64,000 bases of DNA from Alcanivorax sp. (GTDB taxonomy: Bacteria > Pseudomonadota > Gammaproteobacteria > Pseudomonadales > Alcanivoracaceae), in contig NZ_CP080267.1 of the NCBI RefSeq assembly GCF_019431375.1, positions 2,108,001 to 2,172,000 of the forward strand, given 5' to 3'. Below the pieces are notes generated by a model, which made no database searches, was not told the DNA's origin, and worked only from the letters and a program-made list of their open reading frames with translations. The position numbers and the translations under genes are program-made. This document shows positions 1 to 7,019 of the stretch, piece after piece. Every line of letters begins with the position of its first letter. Position 1 is the stretch's first letter.

Positions 1-27
1 CGATGCGAACAAATAAACGCTGATGGC

Positions 28-56
28 TTGACGCCTCCGGCCCGAGCCGCTTTAAT
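28..56 (+). promoter_or_regulatory. Sigma-70 promoter of tRNA-Phe
   Basis: TTGACG at 28-33 and TTTAAT at 51-56 are separated by 17 bases, followed by a GC-rich stretch before the tRNA at 70. GC-rich discriminators are typical of growth-rate-controlled stable RNA promoters. Called from sequence match and position only. Confidence 0.6.
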
Positions 57-69
57 ACGCGCCCTGATT

Positions 70-145
70 GCCCGGATAGCTCAGTCGGTAGAGCAGGGGA
101 TTGAAAATCCCCGTGTCGGTGGTTCGATTCCGCCTCCGGGCACCA
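70..145 (+). tRNA. tRNA-Phe (GAA)
   Basis: The 76-base cloverleaf begins GCCCGGATAGC and ends CTCCGGGCACCA. The acceptor arms pair, the anticodon arm GGGGA-TTGAAAA-TCCCC carries anticodon GAA, the T-loop reads GGTTCGATTCC, and CCA is encoded. The 3' 48 bases are duplicated at 6766-6813, so this gene is the target of an integrative island whose insertion regenerated a complete tRNA. The terminator that originally followed it now probably lies at 6820, beyond the island. Confidence 0.97.
98..145 (+). repeat. Left attachment repeat (tRNA-Phe 3' end)
   Basis: These 48 bases, from GGATTGAAAA to CCGGGCACCA, recur exactly at 6766-6813. The repeat spans the anticodon arm to CCA, the usual crossover region for tyrosine-recombinase islands. 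Confidence 0.93.
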
Positions 146-175
146 TATAAAACAATGGCTTAGGCCATTTTTGAG

Positions 176-200
176 AAGCCCGGCTCTTGCCGGGCTTTTT
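176..200 (+). terminator. Terminator supplied by the island after tRNA-Phe
   Basis: AAGCCCGGC, a short loop, GCCGGGC and TTTTT form a GC-rich stem with a T-run. A weaker stem (AATGGC/GCCATT, 154-169, followed by T residues) precedes it. The island thus appears to bring its own tRNA terminator in place of the one displaced to 6820. Confidence 0.8.
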
Positions 201-202
201 CA

Positions 203-220
203 TGTAGGAGCCATGTAGGA
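203..220 (+). repeat. Left putative integrase arm-type sites
   Basis: TGTAGGA occurs at 203-209 and 214-220, exactly 11 bases apart. The whole block CATGTAGGAGCCATGTAGGA (201-220) is repeated identically near the right end at 6614-6633. One helical turn of spacing at both ends of the element suggests integrase N-terminal-domain or accessory-protein sites. Confidence 0.55.
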
Positions 221-222
221 AA

Positions 223-468
223 TCGTTGAAGATTTTGGCTCCATCCTCCCCGCTTATCATCACCCCGTAACCCAACGAAAACCCACACCCGACCAGGGTT
301 CGGGTAGCACTCTGGTAGCGCTCTCGATAAATCGTGATTCGTCCGCACCGTGTCCGCATGACGTGCGGACAGCACTCGGCACTGTGGTCGTCACTTCACT
401 GCGGACTCAATGAGCGTTCAGTAAGTGTTCAGCGAACAGGGGGAAGGGGCAGGCATTCAGGACAGGGG
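223..468. other. Left end of the island, no gene seen
   Basis: I see no supported gene between the arm-type repeats and the stop of the last minus-strand island gene. Open frames here lack homology features and ribosome binding sites. Confidence 0.5.
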
Positions 469-735
469 CTAGTGGGCGCGGTCGATTCCGAAAAAATATA
501 CTACAGGGCCAGCCGGACCACCTTTCCGGCGCAGCGCCGCCATCACCTCCCGCGCCCGGCCTTCCAGGCTGGCACCATCCTCGCCAGGGCGGCGCAGCAC
601 GTTGGCCGACAACCCATTACCCGGCAGGCACTCCCAGCCATCACCACCTGGGCCGCTATAGCAATGTATCCAGTGTTCCATGGGCTCCCCGGTAGTGGCC
701 TCCAGTACCGCCAGACGTTCACGCAACCGTTTCAT
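469..735 (-). CDS. Small island protein, paralogue of the next gene
   Basis: This 88-residue protein has no recognised family. Its start overlaps the stop of the upstream gene by four bases (ATGA), so the two are probably translationally coupled. It shares a pattern with that upstream protein: an N-terminal RL-x-x-LE helix followed by GEP, and a central PGED-x-ASL, which points to an old tandem duplication. It has no signal peptide or membrane segment. It is the last gene of the island's minus-strand train. The name is open; only the frame, the coupling and the paralogy are supported. Confidence 0.6.
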   Translation of the reverse strand: MKRLRERLAVLEATTGEPMEHWIHCYSGPGGDGWECLPGNGLSANVLRRPGEDGASLEGRAREVMAALRRKGGPAGPVVYFFGIDRAH

Positions 736-980
736 GCCGCTAACTCCCGCACCTGTAGCGCAAACACCCCAGCAGGCAGCCTGTGCGCCGCCTCGCTTCT
801 GATTACCGTTTTCAAGCTGGCCGGATCCTCGCCGGGGTAATCGTTCTCACCGTCCGGCCAGGTCACCCGGTAGCCTCGGAAGGGCTGCGGGGTCGCCGCG
901 GGACGCATCACCAGGATCACGACAGGTTCACCGCCGCCTTGCTCCAGGCGGGCTAGCCGGTTCAGGGTTCGCGTATTCAT
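732..980 (-). CDS. Small island protein, paralogue of the previous gene
   Basis: This 82-residue protein overlaps its neighbours on both sides by ATGA junctions (732-735 and 977-980). It shares RLARLE, GEP and PGEDPASL with the 88-residue protein downstream. The short predicted N-terminal helix and the mixed strand/loop remainder match no family I can name. Three genes joined by four-base overlaps suggest one message from the operator region at 1441-1577. Confidence 0.6.
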   Translation of the reverse strand: MNTRTLNRLARLEQGGGEPVVILVMRPAATPQPFRGYRVTWPDGENDYPGEDPASLKTVIRSEAAHRLPAGVFALQVRELAA

Positions 981-1381
981 TGTCGCTGTTCCTCCAGTGC
1001 CAGTAATCGCCGCTCGATTTCATCCAGCTCTTTCAGCTTCGCCATACGGGTCAGGCCATCCACCAGGGACGCGCCAACGTCCGGGGGCAGCTCACCCCGC
1101 CCCACTGCCGCCAGCACCACGTCCGCTTTCTCCGTAAGCCCTGACGCCTTTTCCAGCGCGGGTATACTCACCGTGGCTGCCGTGGCTTTCTGTGGCGGCA
1201 AGGTACGCTCCAACAGCAAGCGCATGGCCGTCATGTCACCAGCCAGCGCCGCTTGCTTGGTGGCGTCCAGCAGGTCAGGCAAGTCGGCCTCCAGCTTCTC
1301 GCGCATCTTGGTGAAGCGGCTGCGGGCTCCCCTGGGCTTGCCTGCCGGGTTGCCGGACTGGCCGCGCTTAAATTTCGCCAT
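977..1381 (-). CDS. DUF5681-type phage/island protein
   Basis: The 134-residue protein starts MAKFKRGQSGNPAGKPRGA. The basic, glycine/proline-rich KxGQSGNPAGKP entry is characteristic of DUF5681 proteins found in prophages and islands, often near small-terminase-like genes. The ATG at 1381 is preferred to an upstream start at 1468 because the longer version would run through a repeat/operator block and the conserved motif begins here. The C-terminal half is a charged helix with likely coiled-coil character (KLKELDEIERRLLALEEQ). DNA binding is plausible but not demonstrated. Confidence 0.7.
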   Translation of the reverse strand: MAKFKRGQSGNPAGKPRGARSRFTKMREKLEADLPDLLDATKQAALAGDMTAMRLLLERTLPPQKATAATVSIPALEKASGLTEKADVVLAAVGRGELPPDVGASLVDGLTRMAKLKELDEIERRLLALEEQRQ

Positions 1382-1440
1382 GCCTGATACCTCCCTGATT
1401 GATACAGAAAACACCCCTACCCCTTGGTAACTTAATAAGG

Positions 1441-1577
1441 GGTTCATTTTCTGTACCAGGCTGGACACGCCATCGGTTCATTTTTTGATACCACGCCCCC
1501 TTTTTAGGGCTGAAAATTGGTTGCTTTTTCAGCGTTTGGGTACATTTTTTGATACCACTAGGGTCATTTTCTGTGCC
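1441..1577. repeat. Four imperfect dyad repeats, operator or iteron cluster
   Basis: Related 16-18-bp units lie at 1441-1457 (GGTTCATTTTCTGTACC), 1475-1492 (GGTTCATTTTTTGATACC), 1539-1556 (GGTACATTTTTTGATACC) and 1562-1577 (GGTCATTTTCTGTGCC). Each is roughly a dyad of GGTxC and GxTACC around a T-run. They fill the gap between the HTH gene at 1589 and the gene starting at 1381, so they could be operators for that HTH protein or replication iterons. Confidence 0.65.
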
Positions 1578-1588
1578 GGGCGTTTTGT

Positions 1589-1993
1589 TCATGGCCGCCG
1601 CTCCAATGTAAATTTTCGAGGGGGCGTAGTGGTCGGCTGCGCATCATGCTTACCTTGGCATTCATCAATGGGCTGCCAGCTCAGTGCGTACAATGCGCAC
1701 CGCCCTCCAGGGTTCATAAACCGCCCCTCTCGGGTACGAATAATTAACCGGGCCAGCATCAACTCCTGAATGGCCTTATTCACTGTAACCTTGGAAGCGA
1801 TGCCCCAGCCCTTTAGCAAGCTGGGGGCTGCGCTCAGGTCTCCGTTATTGCCGCCCCGGTATTGATACGCAAGCACCAGCAGCACCACCTTGGCCGTACT
1901 CGATACCCCGCGAAAATCAGGATGCTCGATAACTATGCGCGGGATACCAGCAAAGCCACCGGGCGGCCCTTTGGCCTTCCTCTGCCTTGCCAT
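1589..1993 (-). CDS. Winged-helix/HTH island protein
   Basis: This 134-residue protein has a basic N-terminus, then a region around residues 32-95 with the layout of a winged helix: STAKVVLLVLAYQYRG, then an APSLLKGWGI-type turn and a recognition helix near VTVNKAIQELMLARLI. Such proteins are common in proteobacterial islands as replication or transcription regulators. It lies directly upstream of the four dyad repeats at 1441-1577, the best candidate binding sites. The fold is inferred from sequence pattern; the role is unknown. Confidence 0.6.
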   Translation of the reverse strand: MARQRKAKGPPGGFAGIPRIVIEHPDFRGVSSTAKVVLLVLAYQYRGGNNGDLSAAPSLLKGWGIASKVTVNKAIQELMLARLIIRTREGRFMNPGGRCALYALSWQPIDECQGKHDAQPTTTPPRKFTLERRP

Positions 1994-1998
1994 ACTGC

Positions 1999-2370
1999 TC
2001 AGCCTGTAGCCTGCTCAGGTGCTGGCGGATCAACCGGCACACCCCAGCGACTCAAAAGCCGGGCCGCTTTCTCTCTGGAAGATCCAGCCAGGCGGTACTC
2101 TGTCACGGTGGTTTGCGTTCCGAAACGGTTAGGCACCTTCACGCGCTCACGGTCGAACACCAGCCCGTAACCGTTAAACAGGGCGCTTATGGTGGAGTGT
2201 AGGCAGTGGTCGCCAATATGTTCAGCCTCGAAACGGTGGAGGCTGTGGCCGCGATAGAACACCAGCAGGATGCGGGCCTGTTTCCCCGGCTTGCGGGGCG
2301 CAGTATCATTGGCTTGCTTCGGTTTGGTCTTGTCCCCGTTCGCAGCGGGGGCGGGCCGATTCTCTCTCAT
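1999..2370 (-). CDS. Winged-helix domain protein of the island
   Basis: This 123-residue protein has a lysine/proline-rich tail up to about residue 30, then a compact domain (ARILLVFYRGHSLHRFEAE, later LHSTISALFNGYGL and FGTQTTVTEYRLAG) resembling small winged-helix domains (HTH_39-like) of phage and island proteins. It starts inside the stop of the upstream gene (ATGA, 2367-2370) and ends five bases before the next start, so it belongs to one tight operon. Its function is not known. Confidence 0.6.
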   Translation of the reverse strand: MRENRPAPAANGDKTKPKQANDTAPRKPGKQARILLVFYRGHSLHRFEAEHIGDHCLHSTISALFNGYGLVFDRERVKVPNRFGTQTTVTEYRLAGSSREKAARLLSRWGVPVDPPAPEQATG

Positions 2371-2564
2371 GCCGCGCCCTCCTCTCCCAGCAACTGTTCC
2401 GCCGCATCAGCGGGCCACAACAACCGCCCATTGGGAAGTTTGCGAGGGGTAACACCGAAGTAACTGCCGGTCTGGCAGAGGCGCACACGGATGGATTCAG
2501 GCTTGATGCCGATTTGTGCGCCGAATTGAACCGTGGTTAGGCCGTTGGATTGATTTACTTTCAT
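2367..2564 (-). CDS. Small HTH protein of the island
   Basis: This 65-residue protein carries a helix-turn-helix-like segment: TTVQFGAQIGIKPESIRVRL, then LPNGRLLWPADAAEQLL. That layout is like AlpA/excisionase-type or MerR-like small DNA-binding proteins of islands, and it could serve as the excision factor. I chose ATG at 2564 (GGAG about nine bases upstream) over an upstream GTG at 2606. It is coupled by ATGA to the next gene. The excisionase role is a guess from size and position. Confidence 0.5.
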   Translation of the reverse strand: MKVNQSNGLTTVQFGAQIGIKPESIRVRLCQTGSYFGVTPRKLPNGRLLWPADAAEQLLGEEGAA

Positions 2565-2822
2565 TTGAGCGAACTCCAATTCGTTAGTCCGCCCTTTATT
2601 CTTCACATACCAAACAAAATGGGAGGGGAAAAATCCAAATTCTTTTTTTCCCCTATCTCCGACTCCCCTTCATTTCATCATCCGCATCATCCAATTCAGA
2701 AAGGATTTTCTGCCATTGCTGTCTAACGGCTTCATCTTGGTGCTTTTCCCAAACAGCAAATAGCTCATCCTGAAACCCTGTCTTTCTGAACCGTGCGGCA
2801 TACTCCTTCAGCAAGGTGCTAG

Positions 2823-3973
2823 GGAAGGTCTGAATAACTCGCTTTTTTCGCCTTTACGATGATCAACAGGCTTCTGCCATCAAATTCAGGCCACAATTCA
2901 CTCTTGAGTGTTCATTTTTTCGCCTGATTGCCGCACTTTAGCGGCAATCAGGCGCACTGCCCCTAGGGCAGCAGCACCCGTTTCACCCTCAACAGGTTGT
3001 GCAGCCCCGCCAGGAGATAGAGCCGGTTGGTATTTTTCGCCAGACCCCGGTAGCGAACCTTGCTGTAACCGAACATGCCTTTGATCACTCGGAAGGGATG
3101 TTCCACTTTGGCACGTACGCTGGCTTTGATGGTTTCGCATTCCAGCGCAACCTTCGACATCGTGGAGCGCTTACCAGGACGCTCAGCGATAAACCAATCC
3201 ACTTTACGGTTCTTGTGCTCTTCGCGTTTCTCGATACCGCAATAACCCGCGTCTCCCCAGACACGTTTCTCTTTGCCATGCAAAAGCTGGTCTGATGCCG
3301 TCAGGTCATGCTCATTCGCGGCGGTAGTGGCAAGGCTATGAATCAGACCCACCGTGTCATCGACGCCAATATGGCACTTCATGCCAAAGTGCCATTGATT
3401 GCCTTTCTTGGTCTGGTGCATCTCCGGATCACGAGCCTTACCTTTGTTCTTCGTCGAGCTGGGCGCTTCGATAATCGTCGCATCAACGATGCTGCCTTCC
3501 CGAACCATCAGGCCATGTCGTGCCAACTGACGGTTGATCTTCTTGAACAGCTTCTTGCCAAGAGTGTGCTGCTCCAGCAGGTGCCGGAAGTTCAGGATCG
3601 TTGTCTCATCAGGAACCCGAGAGAGCCGAATCCCTGCGAAACGGCGCATAGACTCGATCTCATACAAGGCATCTTCCATCGCCGGATCACTCAGGTTGTA
3701 GATGATCTGCATGACATGAATGCGAAGCATGCTCGATAGCGCATACGGCGGCCGGCCAGTGCTGCCAGAGGCGGAATAGACCGCAATCGTGGACTCCAGC
3801 GCCTTCCAGGGTAGCAACTGATCCAACTTCTCAAGGAACACTTCCCGCCGGGTCTTGCGCTTCTTGTGTTCATATTCGGCTTCGGCAAAAGTCAGCTGGC
3901 TCATGGCATTCCCGGAAAGTGGCTGATAGAAAGCCCTGATTATGGCAAAGTCGGGGAGTTTTTCAGAGGTTCC
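2823..3973 (-). mobile_element. IS5-family insertion sequence, copy 1
   Basis: The 1151-bp element has imperfect terminal inverted repeats (GGAACCTCTGAAAAACTC / GGAAGGTCTGAATAACTC) and a 4-bp CTAG duplication at 2819-2822 and 3974-3977, matching the YTAR target of the IS5 group. A second copy of equal length lies at 45991-47141 in the other orientation. I saw differences between the two only in a 50-bp tract. Confidence 0.95.
2963..3904 (-). CDS. IS5-family transposase (copy 1)
   Basis: The 313-residue DDE transposase carries the N-terminal DUF772-type region (STGRPPYALSSMLRIHVMQ), then the catalytic pieces DATIIEAPSST, WGDAGYCGIEKREE and the C-terminal EHPFRVIKGMFGYSKVRYRG block with the catalytic Glu. 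Length and motifs fit a complete IS5-group enzyme, so this copy should be active. It differs from copy 2 by Ser/Tyr and Ala/Pro in the segment VYxASGSTGRPPYxLSS. Confidence 0.95.
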   Translation of the reverse strand: MSQLTFAEAEYEHKKRKTRREVFLEKLDQLLPWKALESTIAVYSASGSTGRPPYALSSMLRIHVMQIIYNLSDPAMEDALYEIESMRRFAGIRLSRVPDETTILNFRHLLEQHTLGKKLFKKINRQLARHGLMVREGSIVDATIIEAPSSTKNKGKARDPEMHQTKKGNQWHFGMKCHIGVDDTVGLIHSLATTAANEHDLTASDQLLHGKEKRVWGDAGYCGIEKREEHKNRKVDWFIAERPGKRSTMSKVALECETIKASVRAKVEHPFRVIKGMFGYSKVRYRGLAKNTNRLYLLAGLHNLLRVKRVLLP

Positions 3974-4466
3974 CTAGCTTTGTACTGCTTTAGTCCTGGG
4001 TAGCGGTCGGCATGATTTTTTGCCGCTTTGCTAGCCGCCACATTGTCGGTAGCACCATGAAAAATCAGGTTCGCCATCAGAATCAGGGTGCTTTGTCTGG
4101 CCTTGTCGTTTAGAACCTTCTCAGGCGTACCTGCTGGTGCTTCACCATTGACCCTCATCTGCGCCAGCTCCCCCATTAGCCGCCATAGAGTGGGAGTGGG
4201 CGGCACGCCATGCTGAAGGCAACATGCTGAAGCCAAATCTAGATGGTATGGGTTACGTTTTTTCATCCACTCATAGACCAACTCATGTAAAACCATTGAG
4301 AGCTCCCAGCCTGCCCAACCAGGCACAGCATGACGTACCTCTATTCTCACTTGCCCAGCAGTATCAAGCGCCAAATCAATCTCAAAGCCATTGCGCCGGG
4401 ATATTTCACGCTCCCAATCCAACTGTTCAAGATCCCGCCTGTATTCGTCGCTTTCCTCCCAATGAC

Positions 4467-5150
4467 TCATGCCGCCACCTCTCTCATTGCGGCGTCAGGG
4501 CCAACGTAAGCAGCCAGCCTGTCGCTTTTCAGCATACTCAAGGGAACGTAATCGTACTGACCAAGAGGAAGCGCTGGCGGACGAATCTCCCTCAGCTCAA
4601 CAAGGGTGCTGATATGCTCAATATCTCGACTCAGCTCGCGGCATTGCTCTCTCGGCAAATCCCCACGCACCGGAAACCTTCTATCTGGAAACAAGCGCCC
4701 CCAGGCGTACCGATCCGCCAGCACCTCATTGGCTCGCTTCGCCCTCCCAAACAGCTCCATGCCGCCGCGCTCAAGACCATCAACCGCCCGCCACACATCT
4801 GGGATATAAAAGTTGTTCATCCTGTGGCCGATCTCATGCCACAAAACAAACTCATACACCTTGTCATCAGGTACGGAATGCCAATCCATTTCTGGCCGCT
4901 TTGCCGACTTCAAACGCCTCACATTGATCCGGTCCGCCAGGGTAATGGCCGCCTTCTCAGCAAACATTGAATTAGGGTCTTTAGCGTCTATCTGGACAGG
5001 CACCGCCATCGGGTTATACATCCCCCAGCAACCTCCCATCTCAGCAGCCGACATAACAGCCAATACCGCACCAGTCTCCCGCTTCACGACCTCGAAAAAC
5101 GCCCGGTATTGCTTCCTTCCCAAGCGCACCACACGCGGCTTTGCTTCCAT
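4467..5150 (-). CDS. HExxH zinc metallopeptidase-like protein
   Basis: This 227-residue protein has LWHEIGHRM with HEIGH at residues 105-109, the zinc-binding and catalytic motif of gluzincin-type peptidases. A downstream NEVLADRYAW (E142 and D146) supplies a possible third ligand, reminiscent of the ImmA/IrrE arrangement. There is no signal peptide or membrane segment, so it should be cytoplasmic. It follows the integrase by 11 bases and overlaps its partner gene by ATGA. ImmA-type peptidases cleave repressors in mobile elements; whether this one acts on an island regulator, an antitoxin-like partner or a phage protein cannot be read from sequence. The peptidase family itself is not one I recognise. 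Confidence 0.75.
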   Translation of the reverse strand: MEAKPRVVRLGRKQYRAFFEVVKRETGAVLAVMSAAEMGGCWGMYNPMAVPVQIDAKDPNSMFAEKAAITLADRINVRRLKSAKRPEMDWHSVPDDKVYEFVLWHEIGHRMNNFYIPDVWRAVDGLERGGMELFGRAKRANEVLADRYAWGRLFPDRRFPVRGDLPREQCRELSRDIEHISTLVELREIRPPALPLGQYDYVPLSMLKSDRLAAYVGPDAAMREVAA

Positions 5151-5161
5151 GCTTTACCTCC

Positions 5162-6496
5162 CTAGCTGGCCAGCCCCAGTTTTTTCAACTTCGCCTTGGG
5201 GTCTGGCTGCTCCAGCCCGGCCTGTTCCAGAATCCAGCTCTCGATACTGGTGTGCCACTTTCGCAACAGATCCAGGGGGCGCTGGCGGTAGTGCTTTTCG
5301 GCAAGGGCGCTTGGCTTGTGGCCCTGAATTTGCGCCACGATGCCCACCGGGCATTCCATCCATTCCGCCAAGGTGCCGAAGGAACGGCGCAAGCCGTGAA
5401 AGGTGGTATGGGGCAGCCCAGCCATGGCCACCGCACGCTGGTGAGCGCGGTAAACATCCGTGAGCCTGCCGGATTCAGACGTGGCGCTACTGAATACCCA
5501 CTCATTGCGGCGGGGCAGTGCGTATAGCTTGCTGGCCAGATAGGGGGTCAGGGGAATAACGCGCTCGCCCTCTACCTTGTCGCCAAGGGTCAGGCTCCGC
5601 CACCGGAAATCCACATCGGCCCATTTCAACCGGGCCATTTCTTCGCGGCGGGCTCCGGTAAGCAACAGGGCTTCCAGATAGGCGGTCACAACCGGGTTTT
5701 CATGCTGGCCAACAGCCTTGAACCAGTCCGCCAGCATCTCTTTCTGTAGGCAATCCGTCTTGGCCTTGGGAGAAGCCACCGCCTTGCGCACTTTCTTGGT
5801 AAGCACATCCGACGGGGCCGCCAGTCCCTGATACCGGGGCTGATCCTCGCACCAGTGAAGGAACGCCCGCAGCAACCGAAAGGCGCGACCCACCGCCGTG
5901 GGCCTGCTCTTGGATTCTTCCAGCAACCAGCGCTCCAGCCGATCCGGCGTCAGGTCTACCAGGCGCACATCAGCAAGCGCATACAGCGGCCCCGCCTTGG
6001 TTTTCAGCTTGGAACGCTGGCGCGGCAGCCCCGGCGTCTGTATCGCCTTCTGGTGGTCTTTCTGGTGGTTCTCGCTCCAGTGCTTGCTGTTTGCCTCCAC
6101 GTACTCCGGCCACAACTCACCAAGGGTAACGGCCTGCCGTTGCTTCTCGTGGCGCTCTCGCTCTTTCTGGCGAGCCTGTGCGGCCTTTTCGTCGCGGGGG
6201 TCTGTGCCGGAATCCACCAGCACCTGTAACCGGCGTGCTTCCGCTCTGGCGGCGGCAATGTCCCACGCCTCGATTGACCCAATGGTGGTGCGCCCGTTCC
6301 TGCCATGTAACCGGAACTCGAACACATAGGACTTTGCGCCACTGGCCGTGACACGCAGCCCCAGACTGCGGGGGTCGTCATCCCAGACCAGCAGTTGCTG
6401 GCGGCCCTGTGGGCACTTCGCCTTGCGGATACGCTCAGGGGTGAAATGGGTGCGGTTTGGTGTACGCTTTGCCTGTGCCAAGGGGGAATCCTCCAT
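5162..6496 (-). CDS. Tyrosine-type island integrase (P4-like)
   Basis: The 444-residue integrase has an N-terminal arm-binding DUF4102-type domain (about 15-100; the PRSLGLRVTASGAKSYVF segment is typical), a SAM-like core-binding domain (about 120-225) and a catalytic domain. The catalytic set is visible: R283 in TGARREEMARLKW, H367-x-x-R370 in FHGLRRSFGT, H393 in QGHKPSALAE and nucleophile Y403 in KHYRQR. It should catalyse integration and excision between the 48-bp tRNA-Phe repeats. It begins about 270 bases from the right repeat and reads inward. The phased TGTAGGA repeats near both ends are the likely arm sites. Confidence 0.95.
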   Translation of the reverse strand: MEDSPLAQAKRTPNRTHFTPERIRKAKCPQGRQQLLVWDDDPRSLGLRVTASGAKSYVFEFRLHGRNGRTTIGSIEAWDIAAARAEARRLQVLVDSGTDPRDEKAAQARQKERERHEKQRQAVTLGELWPEYVEANSKHWSENHQKDHQKAIQTPGLPRQRSKLKTKAGPLYALADVRLVDLTPDRLERWLLEESKSRPTAVGRAFRLLRAFLHWCEDQPRYQGLAAPSDVLTKKVRKAVASPKAKTDCLQKEMLADWFKAVGQHENPVVTAYLEALLLTGARREEMARLKWADVDFRWRSLTLGDKVEGERVIPLTPYLASKLYALPRRNEWVFSSATSESGRLTDVYRAHQRAVAMAGLPHTTFHGLRRSFGTLAEWMECPVGIVAQIQGHKPSALAEKHYRQRPLDLLRKWHTSIESWILEQAGLEQPDPKAKLKKLGLAS

Positions 6497-6765
6497 ATTG
6501 CCCTTTGGTCAGCCCTGGGGGTGTTGCCGCACCTCCGGGGCTTTCTTTTTTGGACTCAAAAAACTGCTTTTACGAGAGCCGCTCTATTTCCGCAGAAATA
6601 CGCCCCTAAATTTCATGTAGGAGCCATGTAGGAACTGTGTAGGAATTTTCTGCTAATTGAAAGGGGTTAACAAGGGTTAAGACAAGGCGTTGCTTTTAAA
6701 GGCAGTGTACTGATTATCAAGGAAAAATAGGCGCAAATTAACGCCACCAAACACCCCCTCGATAT
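6497..6765. other. Right end of the island, non-coding
   Basis: No gene is seen between the integrase start and the right tRNA repeat. The interval holds the triple TGTAGGA repeat and probably the integrase promoter. Open frames here are short and unsupported. Confidence 0.5.
6616..6644 (+). repeat. Right putative integrase arm-type sites
   Basis: TGTAGGA occurs three times, at 6616-6622, 6627-6633 and 6638-6644, each 11 bases from the next. The first two lie within a 20-base block identical to 201-220. The repeats sit about 120 bases inside the right attachment repeat, and 120 bases from the integrase start. Confidence 0.6.
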
Positions 6766-6813
6766 GGATTGAAAATCCCCGTGTCGGTGGTTCGATTCCG
6801 CCTCCGGGCACCA
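6766..6813 (+). repeat. Right attachment repeat (partial tRNA-Phe)
   Basis: This is an exact copy of 98-145. The 5' half of the tRNA is missing upstream (preceding sequence CTCGATAT), so it is a non-functional fragment marking the old 3' end of the host tRNA gene. Confidence 0.93.
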
Positions 6814-6819
6814 GATATC

Positions 6820-6848
6820 AAAAGGCCTCGCATCGCGAGGCCTTTTTT
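6820..6848 (+). terminator. Displaced original tRNA-Phe terminator
   Basis: AAAAGGCCTCG, a short loop, CGAGGCC and TTTTTT form a strong stem with a T-run seven bases after the partial tRNA. Before insertion it would have closed tRNA-Phe. It may also face the end of the siderophore operon, which stops at 7020 on the other strand. Confidence 0.85.
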
Positions 6849-7019
6849 GGTTCCCCTCTGTCATGCCCGGCTGGCGGCTCATTGCAATGAATAGCGCTGC
6901 GCCCCCAGAGACCGGCTCTGGCCATTACGCCCCGCAGCCCCTATTTCTCATTCCCTGCACCATCCTGCTCCCGCAAGGGAAAACCCTCACGGAAACAGCA
7001 TCCACGGCGGACCGTGCTC

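Larger units (their letters stand above)
2653..4470 (-). pseudogene. Partner gene of the HExxH peptidase, split by IS5
   Basis: The 5' part runs from ATG at 4470 to 3974 and the 3' part from 2822 to TAG at 2653; between them lies an IS5-family element with CTAG target duplication. Removing the IS and one CTAG rejoins the frame exactly (QYKA then STLLKEYAARFRKTG), giving a 220-residue protein. As it stands the frame runs into the IS and stops after 176 residues. The product is acidic and helical, with no signal peptide and no family I recognise. Its start overlaps the peptidase stop by four bases, so the two were made together and the protein is likely a partner, inhibitor or substrate of the peptidase. 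Confidence 0.85.
146..6813. mobile_element. Integrative island in tRNA-Phe, about 6.7 kb
   Basis: The element is bounded by exact 48-bp repeats of the tRNA-Phe 3' end and encodes a tyrosine integrase near its right border. All its genes read on the minus strand from the integrase leftwards: integrase, HExxH peptidase, its partner (cut by IS5), three small helix-turn-helix-like proteins, a DUF5681-type protein and two tiny paralogues. There are no capsid, packaging or conjugation genes, so it resembles a phage-satellite-sized or decayed P4-like element. Oddly, the integrase lies beside the distal repeat rather than beside the intact tRNA gene. Confidence 0.88.

Noticed and set aside
334..840. 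A plus-strand 168-codon frame in the island
   Set aside because: It is antisense to the coupled small genes, has no ribosome site, and its composition reads like a shadow frame.
977..1468. Longer 163-codon start for the DUF5681-type gene
   Set aside because: The extra N-terminus would be translated through one of the dyad repeats and lacks conservation features; the motif-bearing start at 1381 is better.
1441..1577. CRISPR array
   Set aside because: The four units are imperfect, irregularly spaced (23-64 bases) and dyad-shaped, with no cas genes. No CRISPR array is seen anywhere in the window.
6766..6813. A second tRNA-Phe gene
   Set aside because: Only the 3' 48 bases are present; the acceptor 5' strand and D-arm are missing, so it is the attachment-site duplicate.
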